From Lamellibrachia columna (Eukaryota > Annelida > Polychaeta > Sabellida > Siboglinidae), in assembly GCA_963662155.1 (NCBI GenBank), contig OY759261.1, positions 36,249,522 through 36,313,521 of the forward strand: a stretch of 64,000 bases of DNA. Reading direction: 5' to 3'. The notes below the pieces were generated by a model, which ran no database searches, was not told the DNA's origin, and saw only the letters and a list, made by a program, of their open reading frames with translations. A program made the translations under genes and the position numbers. How positions within the stretch are numbered: position 1 is the stretch's first letter; every line of letters begins with the position of its first letter. This document shows positions 54,841-64,000 of the stretch, piece after piece.

Positions 54841-55080
54841 ATATGATGATACAATTAAACCTTGTCAATCTGCAAACTTAAACAAAAGCGAATATAGCAC
54901 TAACAATAATTGATAAAATAATAATAACATTAAAGGAAAAAAAATACAATCACACATTCTGCGGATTGAACCCGGAGTCTTCCACGCGCAAAGCGAACGG
55001 TCTACCGCTAAGCCAAGACGGCTCACATGTAAAGTTGCACTAAATTCGTTATGTATTCTACAGGCCGTCTCGTGACATTT
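54841..55080 (-). mobile_element. tRNA-like repeat family 2, minus strand
   Basis: The reverse complement contains gagccgtcttggcttagcgg, a tRNA-like A box, and the B box gggttcaatcc, about 40 bp apart. Sequence on both sides of this core also matches 58105-58325, so the tRNA-like part is internal to a ~225-bp repeat. Confidence 0.65.
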
Positions 55081-55349
55081 TCGTCTTAATATGGTGTAAC
55101 AAATATTCACCTTAGTAACATTTACAGACATTTCTCCATTCATTTATTGTCCTCTGTGAGATTGACTTTGTGAGTGAATCTGTGATTTTCTGTGATTATC
55201 TGATTATTGTGTTATTACTACGCAATACAAACAACACGTTATAATAATTGTGGTTGACAGCGACCTTTTTGCTGATGATTACTTACATTTATTTTTACCA
55301 ACTGTTACACGTGTTGTATCTTATGCATGAGTTATGAACATCCAAAATA

Positions 55350-56217
55350 TACTCTCTCTCCCTCTCGCCACTCCCCCCCTCTCGCTCTCTCCACATTTAT
55401 TTATTTTTCCTAATCTCACTCCCCCCTCTCTCTCTCACTATCCACCTCCCTATCTCTCCTTATCTCCCTCCCTCCCTCCCTCCACCCCTTCTCTCTCCAT
55501 CTCTCTCCCTCCCTCCCTCTCTCCGTCTCTACATGTTTACTCTTTCTCTCTCTCTCTGTTTTAACTCTCCCCTCCTCTCTCTCTCTCTATCACCCACTCC
55601 CTATATATCACCTCCTCTCTCTCTCGTTCTCTCTCTCTCTCTCGCTCGTTCTCTCTCCCATTATACCCCCTCTCTCTCTCTCTCCTCGTCCCTCTCTCTC
55701 TCCCCATTTCCACCTTTCCCTATCTCCGTCTCCGCTTCTTACTCTCTAACTCTCCGCCTCTCACCTTCTCTCTCTATTTCTACCTTTCTCTCTCCCACTA
55801 ACTCTCCATCTCTCTACCTATGTCCCTCCCTAATTCCCTCTCTTCGTCTCTACCTGTCTCTCTCTCTTTTTCTCTCTCGGTTTCCCTATATCTCCCCTCC
55901 TCTCTCTCGTTCCCCTCTCTCTCCACGTATCTCCTTCCCCTTCCCCTTCTCCACCCCCTCTCTCTCTCTCTTTCTCACCACTCTCTCGCTCTCCTCTTCC
56001 ATCTCTCTCACTCTCTCTCCCTACCCACCTCCCTCTCCCTCACTCCTTCCTTCCTCGCTATATCCAGCTCCCTATTTCTCCATATCCCTCTCTCTATCCC
56101 CGCTCTATACCCTCTTTCCCTCTCTCTCTCTCTCCCATAACTCTCTCTCCCCTCTCACCCCCTCTCTCCCTTCCTCCCCCCGCATCACTCTGTATCACCC
56201 CTATTTCTCCCTCCCTC

Positions 56218-56252
<35 letters not shown>

Positions 56253-56990
56253 CCTCTCTATCTGTCTCTACCTGTCACTTCTGTCTTCCACATTTCTCTC
56301 TCCCCTCTCTTCTTCCCTTCCTCTCTCGTCTCTCGACCTCTCCCTCCTCCATTTCTTTCTCTATCCCTATCTCAACATCCCCCTTCTTCACACTCTCTCT
56401 CTCTCCCTCTCCCCCTTTATGTCTCCCCCTCCATCCACCTCCCTCTCTCTTTCTCTCTCCATTTCGCTCTCTCTCCATATATGTCTCTCTCCTCCCGCTC
56501 TCTCCCTTCTCTCTCCTACATTTTTCTATTTCCCGCTCTCCATATCTCCCTCTCTCTCCGTCTCCCTCTCCCCCTCTCCCCTCTGTCTCCCTCCCTCTCT
56601 CTCTCTCTCTCTCCATCTCTTTCTCTCTCCCTACTTGTCTCCCTCCCTATGTTTCTCCATCTCATTATCTCTCCATGTCTCACCCTCCCTCCCCTCTCTC
56701 TCCCTCCTTCCATATCTTCCTCCCTCTCTATGTCTCCACCTGTCTCACTCTTACTCTCTCCCTATCTCTCCCCTCCTCTCTCTCCCATCTCCCCTTTCCC
56801 CTCTCTATCTCCCTATCTCTCCCTACTCTATCACACTCTCTATCCATCTCTCTACCGCTCCCATTCATCCAGCCCTCTCTCTCCTATTTCCCTCTCTTTC
56901 CCCTCCCTCTTCCACGTTGCTCTCTCTCTCTTTTTCTTCTCTTCCCCCTCTCTCTCCTCCCACCTCTCTCTCTCCCAGTTATCTCTATCT
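55350..56990. repeat. 1.6-kb polypyrimidine tract
   Basis: Almost only c and t on the plus strand in ctctct, ccctcc and tccctct blocks. A 490-codon plus frame (S/L/P only) and R/E/G minus frames are artefacts of composition. Confidence 0.95.
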
Positions 56991-56999
56991 TCTTCTTCT

Positions 57000-57250
57000 T
57001 TGTAATCACATGGTATACCATGATATTTCTTTATATTACATGGAAAACTATTATAGATCATGCTTTTTCATATATTGTGTATGGTAAATGTATGGTATAC
57101 CATGGTTTACCTGTTTCAAAAAACCAGTATTTTACCATGGTTTCCATGGCATATCATGATATTTTACCATGGTTTACCATGATTTACTTTAATCGATTGT
57201 TTTCCATGGTTTACCTGTTTCAAAACAGGATGCTATATACCATAGAATAC
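57000..57250. repeat. CCATGG-rich palindromic repeat cluster
   Basis: ggtataccatggtttacctg and relatives recur five or more times on alternating strands. The vocabulary is shared with 46336-46365. Confidence 0.75.
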
Positions 57251-57389
57251 GATTGTATATATTGCATAGGGGCATAAACATAATTAATAGTTATTAATGA
57301 ATGGTCAACAAAGTGCATCTTGGAAGGCTTTAGAATATATAAGACATAATATATGATAATATATAATAAATAGGACAGTATTATTTGAA

Positions 57390-57827
57390 AATTAATAGGA
57401 AAACTGCACAATCATGCTGCTGTCTCCAGGGACGCGTTATCTTCGGTCCACTAGTGTTTCTCACTAAATCACCTGTTTGTTCTAGCTATTAGTGATGCAA
57501 CATGCCGACAGACTGCTATGGAAAATGTAACGTGTTGTCTGCAAAGCACATTAATTTTATTGTATGCAACGAAAGAGTAATGTGATATATCAAAGCGTTA
57601 GCTCGGTTGCCATAAATATCACTAATACTATTGGTGATGTTTATGAAGTGGGGATTGTGTTATCTAATACAGCTTTCGATACAATTGACCACCAAATCCT
57701 ATTACATAAACGTGAATTCTATGGAATAAATGGTGCTCCACTAAAGTGGTTTAAGGGCTATCTCACAAATAGGAAACACTATGTTAAGTGCAATAATCTT
57801 AATTTGCTTCAGCATTTAATAACGTAA
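57390..57827 (+). pseudogene. L2-like LINE reverse transcriptase fragment
   Basis: NTAFDTIDHQILLHKREFYG and PLKWFKGYLTNRKHYV are reverse transcriptase blocks; the first catalytic Asp block is altered (LSNTAFD). The first 200 bp are repeated in inverse orientation at 59035-59245. Confidence 0.8.
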
Positions 57828-58104
57828 GGTGTCATATATGATCAACATACAGGCATGTCAGGAAAGCTTCCCACAGCATGTGCACTAACAGCATCTCAGT
57901 GAGAGCGATCAACGTCAGAATATTGTCGCCATTATTGAGTCAATTAAATACAACACTAGGCAGCTGTGCCATTTATGTGCACGGGGCAATAGCATACTAC
58001 TCCATTCGCAACTGATTTAGCCTATCGCGAATCCGATTATTTTATGTCCAAATATACCTACTAAATATACTTAAAAACAAAATTGACAGTAAAGACGACA
58101 ATGT

Positions 58105-58325
58105 CATGCTACGAACTGCATAATACATAACGAATCCAATGCAACCTTACATGTGAACTGTCGCGGCTTAGCGGTAGACCGTTCGCTTTGTCCGTGGAAG
58201 TTCCCGTGTTCAATCCGCGGTGTGTACGATTACACAATTGTTCTCGTTTAATGTTCTTGTTATTATTTATCAATTATATTTAGTGCAATATTATCTTTTG
58301 TTTAGTCTCGCTGATTGACAATGTA
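58105..58325 (+). mobile_element. tRNA-like repeat family 2, plus strand
   Basis: gtcgcggcttagcggtagac and the B box gtgttcaatcc, with flanks matching 54841-55080 on the other strand. Confidence 0.65.
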
Positions 58326-58327
58326 TG

Positions 58328-58400
58328 TCAGGGGCGGATCTAGGATTTGACCAACGGGGGGCGGAGCCAACTGTGCAACGGGGTCTGTGGAATGTATTTA
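58328..58400 (+). mobile_element. Possible DNA-transposon end
   Basis: caggggcggatctaggattt followed by a g-run resembles termini of non-autonomous DNA transposons common in animals. No matching inverted end was found, so this is tentative. Confidence 0.3.
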
Positions 58401-58689
58401 CTGTTACTTGAAATGGTGTTTTCCGAGGTATTACGTAGACATATGTTCATACCTCTGATATATAATTTGTGAACCACCATGAATAATTGTATTATAACAT
58501 TAATGAAATGAACAAAACAAAATTAGATCAAGGAACACGTTGAAACACTTAATGCATTAGTGAATTGTACATCTAGTGTACATGCTAGTTTGCATCAATT
58601 CAATGAGAGCTCAGATGATTATTTAAAAGCATTCTTTAATTGCTTGGATGTCGAGATTGATATTCTTGTGTATATAAAGTAGCACCCAC

Positions 58690-58765
58690 GCATTGAGGCG
58701 ATCCTGGTGCATAGTGCTCCACAAAACGAACGCTCTACCACTAAGCTACGACAGCTCACATTTCA
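58690..58765 (-). mobile_element. tRNA-like repeat family 2, core only
   Basis: The reverse complement reads gagctgtcgtagcttagtgg and agagcgttcg. The B box is degraded. Confidence 0.5.
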
Positions 58766-58959
58766 AAATGTGTGTGTGTTCTTGTAAATCAAGGCTTTCA
58801 TCTCTATGAAGGTATATAAACATTATTCATCATTTGTGTGCTGAATTAGACATTGTTAGACACAATTCTTCATTTTGAATAGGAGAGAATAAAATAAATG
58901 TTGTATATTTGTTAGATAATTATAATACCACTTGAGTGGAGTAGCCCTTATTCCATTAT

Positions 58960-58960
58960 A

Positions 58961-59024
<64 letters not shown>
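58960..59024. repeat. (TA)n microsatellite
   Basis: About 60 bp of ta. Confidence 0.97.
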
Positions 59025-59027
<3 letters not shown>

Positions 59028-59029
59028 TT

Positions 59030-60820
59030 TATGTAGTAGGATTTGTCAATTGTACCGAAAGCTTTACTTAGATCCACAAAAAATGCCCCCCATCATAAAC
59101 ATCATTAATACTATTAATTATGTTAATAGAAACCGAGCCAACGCTTTGCGTTGCGTTTGCATCACTAATAGCTAGAACAACAGGTGATTTAGTGGGACCC
59201 ATTAGTGGAGCGAAGATAACGCGTCCCTGGAGATAGTGCAGTTTTCCTATTAAAAGTCAAACAATATTGTCATAAAAAGGATACTCCACTTGAGTGGAGT
59301 ATCATTTATTTACAAAATAAAAACACTGAGGACTGAGTCTTTTTCTAATGCATTTAAAATATCGCTTGTAAGAGGGTTATAGCATTGATGGTTGAGTGTG
59401 TCTCACGGAATCCGTATTGGTCAGTGTTCAATGTGTTATTTCCTTGTACACAATCATATGTCTTTCTATGAATAACTGTTCCCAATATTTGTTTAATTGA
59501 TGGTAATAATGATATAAGTTTGGAAAGGATATAATCGGAAAACTCAACTTAAATATATTACTTTTGCAAATTTTAATTCATCAGGTACTACTCCCTCAAC
59601 AATAGATCTATGTTCCAAAACGTATATTGTAAAGGTATTTGCTCAGCGACTACTTTGGGAAGGTACTGACTAAGATTGTCATAACCAGAAGTTTTCTTAA
59701 GTTGAAGAGACATTATAATTTGCCTGGTTTCGGTTGCATCGGTTGGCTCATAAAACAATTTTTTTTATTTTTGGTAGGACTATTCTGAAGATATCAAGTA
59801 ACTTATTTTTAGGCTCAGGGATTGCGTTTGCATGACTTGGACCAATGTATGTTAACATACAGAATGCTTTCTTCGAAATTAATTAAATCGTTATTATAAA
59901 TAAACTATGTTGTAATGCCTGATTTATGATTGTTTTTCCAATCACGCTTCTAAATAATATTTTAACGTATTTTTAGAATCGTTCTGAACAGTGTTTATTT
60001 GATTAGCATAGTCTTAGCAATGTGTGTTAACATATTATATATACTATTATTTATACAGTTAACATAACAGATGTAGGCACAATGTGTCTTTGATGTGCCG
60101 ATACATTTTCGATCAAGTTTGTTGGCGGTTATGGAAGATGTCACTACTCCTTTGATTGATTTTTTCTGGTGCGACAAAAATCAAATACACAATTCAGTTG
60201 GTTAGTATATTCATTGGATGCATTATCTATATCAAACTGATGTAGATACGTCCAATCAATTTCGTAGAGAGCAGATATCATGTAACGAAATGATATATCA
60301 GATATGGTTCTTCGTTTGATTTTGCGGAAGGTTTACTTTTTCCAATTAAACAGAATATAGGCAGATGGTTAGATATGTCACTATAACGTTTACCAGAGTG
60401 AATTAGGGGGCTGTATTTCGTACATAAATGTTATCAATGAGGGTAGCGGATGTACGGGTGATATGTGTTGGTTTAATGATCGTGGGAATGGCGTTAGCAG
60501 CTAGGTGTATATCTAGTAGGCCAGGTGATGATTTAAATTACTCAATCTTTATGTAGTCAAAATTGTGATCAGTGCCAGTAATTACCTGATTATGCGGCTT
60601 TGAACTGTATTTAGTATTGACTCATATCGTTGAATAGAAGCTGTAACATTTGAATGCGGTATGTCTCGCCTACGAATGAAGTTTGACCATAAGTCATTCA
60701 CGAAGACCGTATTGGCTGTTATCACGTACATATATGGCGACACCACCTTTATATTTATGGGAGGGGGAGGGGGGGAGGGGGAGGGGAGGGAGTGGGAGGG
60801 AGGGAGGGAGAGATAGAGAC

Positions 60821-60885
<65 letters not shown>

Positions 60886-60950
60886 CAATCCCGATGGTTT
60901 GATTGACATGCATATGTAATGGATAACAAACCACGGGCTACTCATTGGGC
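59030..60950 (-). pseudogene. L2-like LINE, endonuclease to early RT, minus strand
   Basis: Reading right to left: GGVAIYVRDNS (endonuclease, near 60740), GLLDIHLAANAIPTIIKPTH and SATLIDNIYVRNT (60400-60530), SDISNHLPIFCL (60340-60390), IIMSLQLKKTSGYDNL (59660-59720), QYGFRETHST (about 59390-59430) and the RT block ending near 59035. Many stops. A ga microsatellite sits in the endonuclease part. Confidence 0.75.
60755..60885. repeat. Purine tract, (GGGGA)n then (GA)n
   Basis: ggggaggg blocks run into about 60 bp of ga. Confidence 0.95.
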
Positions 60951-61042
60951 AAATGCTCGACGTCACTTGTGTTAATGGCCTATCACATAATGCCAAGTTG
61001 CTTCGTGACGCCATTTATCGATATTATAATGCGATGTTTCCG

Positions 61043-61077
61043 TATAAAATACTGCCCGCAGTATCAGAACGTCAGTC
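61043..61077 (+). promoter_or_regulatory. Core promoter of gene C: TATA box and initiator
   Basis: TATAAAA at 61043-61049 and TCAGTC at 61072-61077, a match to the TCA-K-T-Y initiator with its A at 61074, are 31 bp apart, the canonical distance. The start codon of a signal-peptide exon follows 92 bp after the predicted start site. Confidence 0.5.
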
Positions 61078-61165
61078 AGTGACACGTTGCTTTGGCGATG
61101 TATCATCCGATTGCATCAGGAGTGATCCTATGAGACTGTGCGAATATCCCAGCTGAATAGCGAAG

Positions 61166-61280
61166 ATGCCGCGGCGCTGTTCGTACAAGCCGATTCGTCC
61201 ACCGCCTCTGCCGACACCCGGGCTTCTGCTTCGAGTTCTGCTCTTGGCATGGGTCTGCTTCTGGGCTACCAACTCAGAAG
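61166..61280 (+). CDS. Gene C first coding exon: signal peptide
   Basis: ATG at 61166 opens a GC-rich frame with a basic, proline-rich start and the hydrophobic run GLLLRVLLLAWVCFWATNSE. It ends at the donor gtaaac (61281) after 38 codons plus one base, so phase 1. Hydrophobic core, small residues before a likely cleavage at ATNS, and a spaced core promoter make a genuine 5' exon of a secreted or membrane protein likely. Phase 1 suits a following extracellular module. No second exon was recognised before 64000; the next 1.8 kb hold nested LINEs. Membership in the gene A/B family is possible but unproven. Confidence 0.6.
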
Positions 61281-61415
61281 GTAAACAGTTTATATTAATC
61301 GATTGTTATATTTAAACTGTGAAAGTGTTTTGGTAATAGTAAACCCTAATCATTGTCATGATCAGACTCAACTGGCAAAGATGGGCGCCGCCAGCTGCGA
61401 GGTCAGTGGTTTCTG

Positions 61416-61417
<2 letters not shown>

Positions 61418-61501
<84 letters not shown>
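61418..61501. repeat. (TA)n microsatellite
   Basis: About 84 bp of ta within the proposed first intron of gene C. Confidence 0.97.
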
Positions 61502-61505
<4 letters not shown>

Positions 61506-61534
61506 GATAAAGCGAAAGAAAACACCTCCTAAAA

Positions 61535-63125
61535 CTGTTTGTATTACGGGGAAGATGTGCTGAGAGATGATACTTACACATACCTGGGCATTGTTATTCG
61601 TTCAAAACTGAAATGGGACGAGAACACTGAGAGCATGATGAACAAATACAATTCAATGATGTACTATCTCGGGAAGTCAAGAAATTTGGAGTCTGAGTTA
61701 ATTGTTTTGTTTACACAGTGTTTTCCGTACTCGCTAGGTGGCAGGCATTTTTTTTGGCTTATACGGGACATAGTTAATAAGTATATTATTGTCTAAATAG
61801 ATAATATCTGACTTGGACGACAATATAACAAGCAAAGTATTGAAATGTGCGGATGACACAAAAGTGTTTACAAAGGTTAACGCTGATGGCGATAAACAAC
61901 ATTTACAAAACGATCTAGACAAATTAGTTAAAAGTTAATAATGGCAGATGTTATTCAATTTATTTGGGAAATGTAAAGGCTTACATACAGGACCGGGAAC
62001 TTGGATATAAACTATAAAATGGGAGATACTGTTCTTGGTACTACTGTAAAAGAAAAGGACTTAGGAGTTACAATAAGTGCTGATATGAAAGTTTCAGAAC
62101 AGTGTGGTATCGCAGCGTCGAAGTAATCAAATTATTGGGTTGATTAGGAGATATATAAAATACAAGGAACAAAAACTAATTATACCTCTGTATAAAACAA
62201 TAGTTAGACCTCATTTAGAAAACTGTACAGGAGAGCAATTAAAATTATTCGAGAACTGAGAGACCTTAATTATGAAGAACGTGTGAAAGAATGTGGTTGA
62301 ACAACTCTAGAAGCAAGAGGTTAAGAGGAGATCAAATTTGTTTTTAAGATACAGAATGGGTAAGGAAATATTGATACAAATATGTTTTTCTCACTCAAGA
62401 AAGTAGAACCAGATGACATGAGGTAAAATTAGTAAAGAATCTATGTAGATTGGATACCAGGAAATACTCGTTCTCGCAGAGGACAAGAAATGAATGGAGC
62501 AGATTGTTTACGGATTGTGTAACTGCTAGCAGCGTGAATATGTTTAAAAACAAGGTGACATATATCTCAGGAGGGTGGGTTACACGTAGATGAATATTGT
62601 TGGACACTCGATAAGCCGATGGCTTCCTTGTCCACCTACCATCTGGGCCTTTGGCTTGGATGGCGAATCTTGTTAAATCTGCTTCTGATGTTTTATAATG
62701 CAGTCATTTCCAGTACTATCTCTTTTGGGGCAGTCTGTTGCGGTGGGAATGTTTCAAAACATGATCAGGGGAGGATGGATGAAGTCGTAGATAGAGCGAG
62801 TCGTATTGTTGGTAGACAGATAAACAACTTCCAGTCTTTGTATCGAGGGAAAGTGTTACATGAAGCTAGTCAACTACTCCAAGACCCCCCACACCCCATC
62901 CATGTCGAATTTTATTCAAGGCTCAGTCACAGATGCAGCAGATTTTTACTCCATAACATCAAGACAAAACCGCAACAAGTATTCTTTTACCCTCTGGTAT
63001 TTCAATTCATGTGCCAACTCTAAACTTAATGTTCAAGTTTGTTTTCTATCGTGTTGTAAGTGGCAATCGGCACTGTAATTTCCTGGTCGGACGAATAAAG
63101 TATTATTGAATTGTATTGTATTGTA
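61535..63125 (+). pseudogene. L2-like LINE 3' part, split by a CR1 insertion
   Basis: The left part 61540-61700 reads DTYTYLGIVIRSKLKWDENT; the right part 62676-63030 reads LMLFYNAVISSTISFGAVCC, NFQSLYRGKVLHEASQLLQD and more. They are neighbouring blocks of one reverse transcriptase C-terminal region. The end carries attgaattgtattgtattgt, a simple tail of this LINE type. Confidence 0.75.
61704..62675 (+). mobile_element. Internally deleted CR1 nested in the L2-like LINE
   Basis: The first ~95 bp match the 5' leader of the CR1 at 22622-22715, then jump to the reverse transcriptase region (NITSKVLKCADDTKVF at about 61820) and run to the 3' end (gccgatggcttccttgtcc). The 5' leader and 3' half are therefore joined, with everything between missing. 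Confidence 0.75.
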
Positions 63126-63580
63126 CAATTAAAATGCCCCAATTATTGTCATCAACATTTACGTTGTAACACTTCGTTTTTATCTTTGTTGCTGCAGTAT
63201 GTTTACTATCAGAAATTGTATGAAACGGAATTTTACAGATAACTAAATGTCTTAATTAAACACGTTATGTCTCAGATTGATTAGCCTGCCCTTTACTGCC
63301 GTACAGCGATCTCTATATGTGTTGTAAAATCAGCATATTTTATATCAGCGCTAAATTTCTAAAATATTAAGATTACGATGGTATCACGTTTTGTGTGGAT
63401 ATTATTATACAATGCATCGTCAGCCACTTTTTTTATCAACGTTTCTATTTATTTTGCCATGCAATTGTACACATTGTGGGGCTTATAGCAGAAATTACGA
63501 TATTTAGCTGGTGGTGGTTTAAAGAGCATATTTGTGAAACGCATTTTGACAACGCTCCTTAAATTGAAAGATGGATTCTG
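63126..63580. other. AT-rich DNA, nothing recognised
   Basis: No supported feature. Confidence 0.5.
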
Positions 63581-63584
63581 TTTT

Positions 63585-63930
63585 ATGATTCGCATACCGC
63601 TGGAGTTGTACGGAGTACGGTCAGGAACACATCAAACGGTTCCTTTCCCTGGGCGTTCCAAAACCGTACTAATTTACCATGACACAGTACTTTTCTGATT
63701 TCTCGAGTAGTTTCCCTGGGCAATCCTTGTCGTCTTCTTCTATCATATACTGTGATAAAGTCCGGTCCAGCACAGTTCAGAATAATCGTCACCCAGGTGA
63801 CATTCGCCTTCTTTTTTTTATAAGGCAGCCATGTATTATTTGTGGCTCTCGCTTCCACTTGGCGAACGAATCTGCTAGATTGCTCATAAAAACAGATTTA
63901 TTAGTGCGGGTATGCAGCTGAAATCGACAT
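63585..63930 (-). pseudogene. LTR-retrotransposon Gag fragment
   Basis: On the minus strand an upstream frame reads LADSFAKWKRE, and a second frame gives VTIILNCAGPDFITVYD and VRFWNAQGKEPFDVFLTVLR. These fit the conserved core of Ty3/gypsy-like Gag proteins. At least one frameshift separates them, and the rest of the element would lie left of 63585 but is absent. Confidence 0.55.
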
Positions 63931-64000
63931 TACTGCGCTGATCGACTGGTCTCGGACGCCAACTATTTGGTCATGCTTTCGCGCTTCTGTTGCCGCTTTG

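Noticed and set aside
54960..55025. Functional tRNA gene
   Set aside because: A and B boxes are present, but the acceptor-stem halves do not pair convincingly and the sequence recurs as a dispersed repeat.
55533..57005. 490-codon plus-strand frame
   Set aside because: Translation of a C/T-only tract; composition is Ser/Leu/Pro with no domain. Stops are rare because they need A or G.

Overview
This is a repeat-dominated, AT-rich stretch of animal nuclear DNA. The signs are spliced exons with consensus GT/AG sites, extracellular modules (TSP1, EGF), CR1, RTE-like and L2-like LINEs, a Ty3/gypsy relic, tRNA-derived SINEs, and microsatellites hundreds of bases long. There are no operons, bacterial genes or CRISPR arrays. 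The mixture fits a marine invertebrate, perhaps a mollusc or other lophotrochozoan. That assignment is inference: no species-specific gene is recognised.

Layout. 1-1500: nothing firm. 1525-5612: minus-strand CR1 LINE with an intact ORF2 and an ORF1 cut at its 5' end. 6095-16503: a decayed minus-strand gene (gene A) inside a ~5 kb tandem duplication. 16475-21540: SINE pieces, a CR1 end and very long simple repeats. 22090-26646: an old plus-strand CR1 with many breaks. 21865-32325: gene B on the plus strand, the only well-supported host gene. 32326-39700: minisatellites, an RTE-like LINE end and SINEs. 39748-50061: a second, independent ~5 kb tandem duplication carrying a CR1 copy with an internal inversion and an RTE-like LINE. 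50062-54520: Ty3/gypsy relic and two LINE 3' ends. 55350-56990: a 1.6 kb polypyrimidine tract. 57390-63125: L2-like LINE pieces and tRNA-like repeats, plus a convincing first exon (gene C) with TATA box, initiator, signal peptide and splice donor at 61043-61281. 63585-63930: a retrotransposon Gag relic.

The main biological result is a putative family of type I membrane proteins. Gene B joins, through exons whose phases agree, a short unrecognised module (X), a cysteine-rich TSP1-like module, one EGF domain, a Thr-rich stalk, a membrane helix and a short tail. Gene A carries a related EGF exon, a related membrane exon and two copies of an X-like exon in the same order on the opposite strand, but several of its splice sites or frames are broken. 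Gene C begins with a signal-peptide exon and may be a third member, though only that exon is visible. Most long open frames in the window are translations of simple repeats and are not genes.
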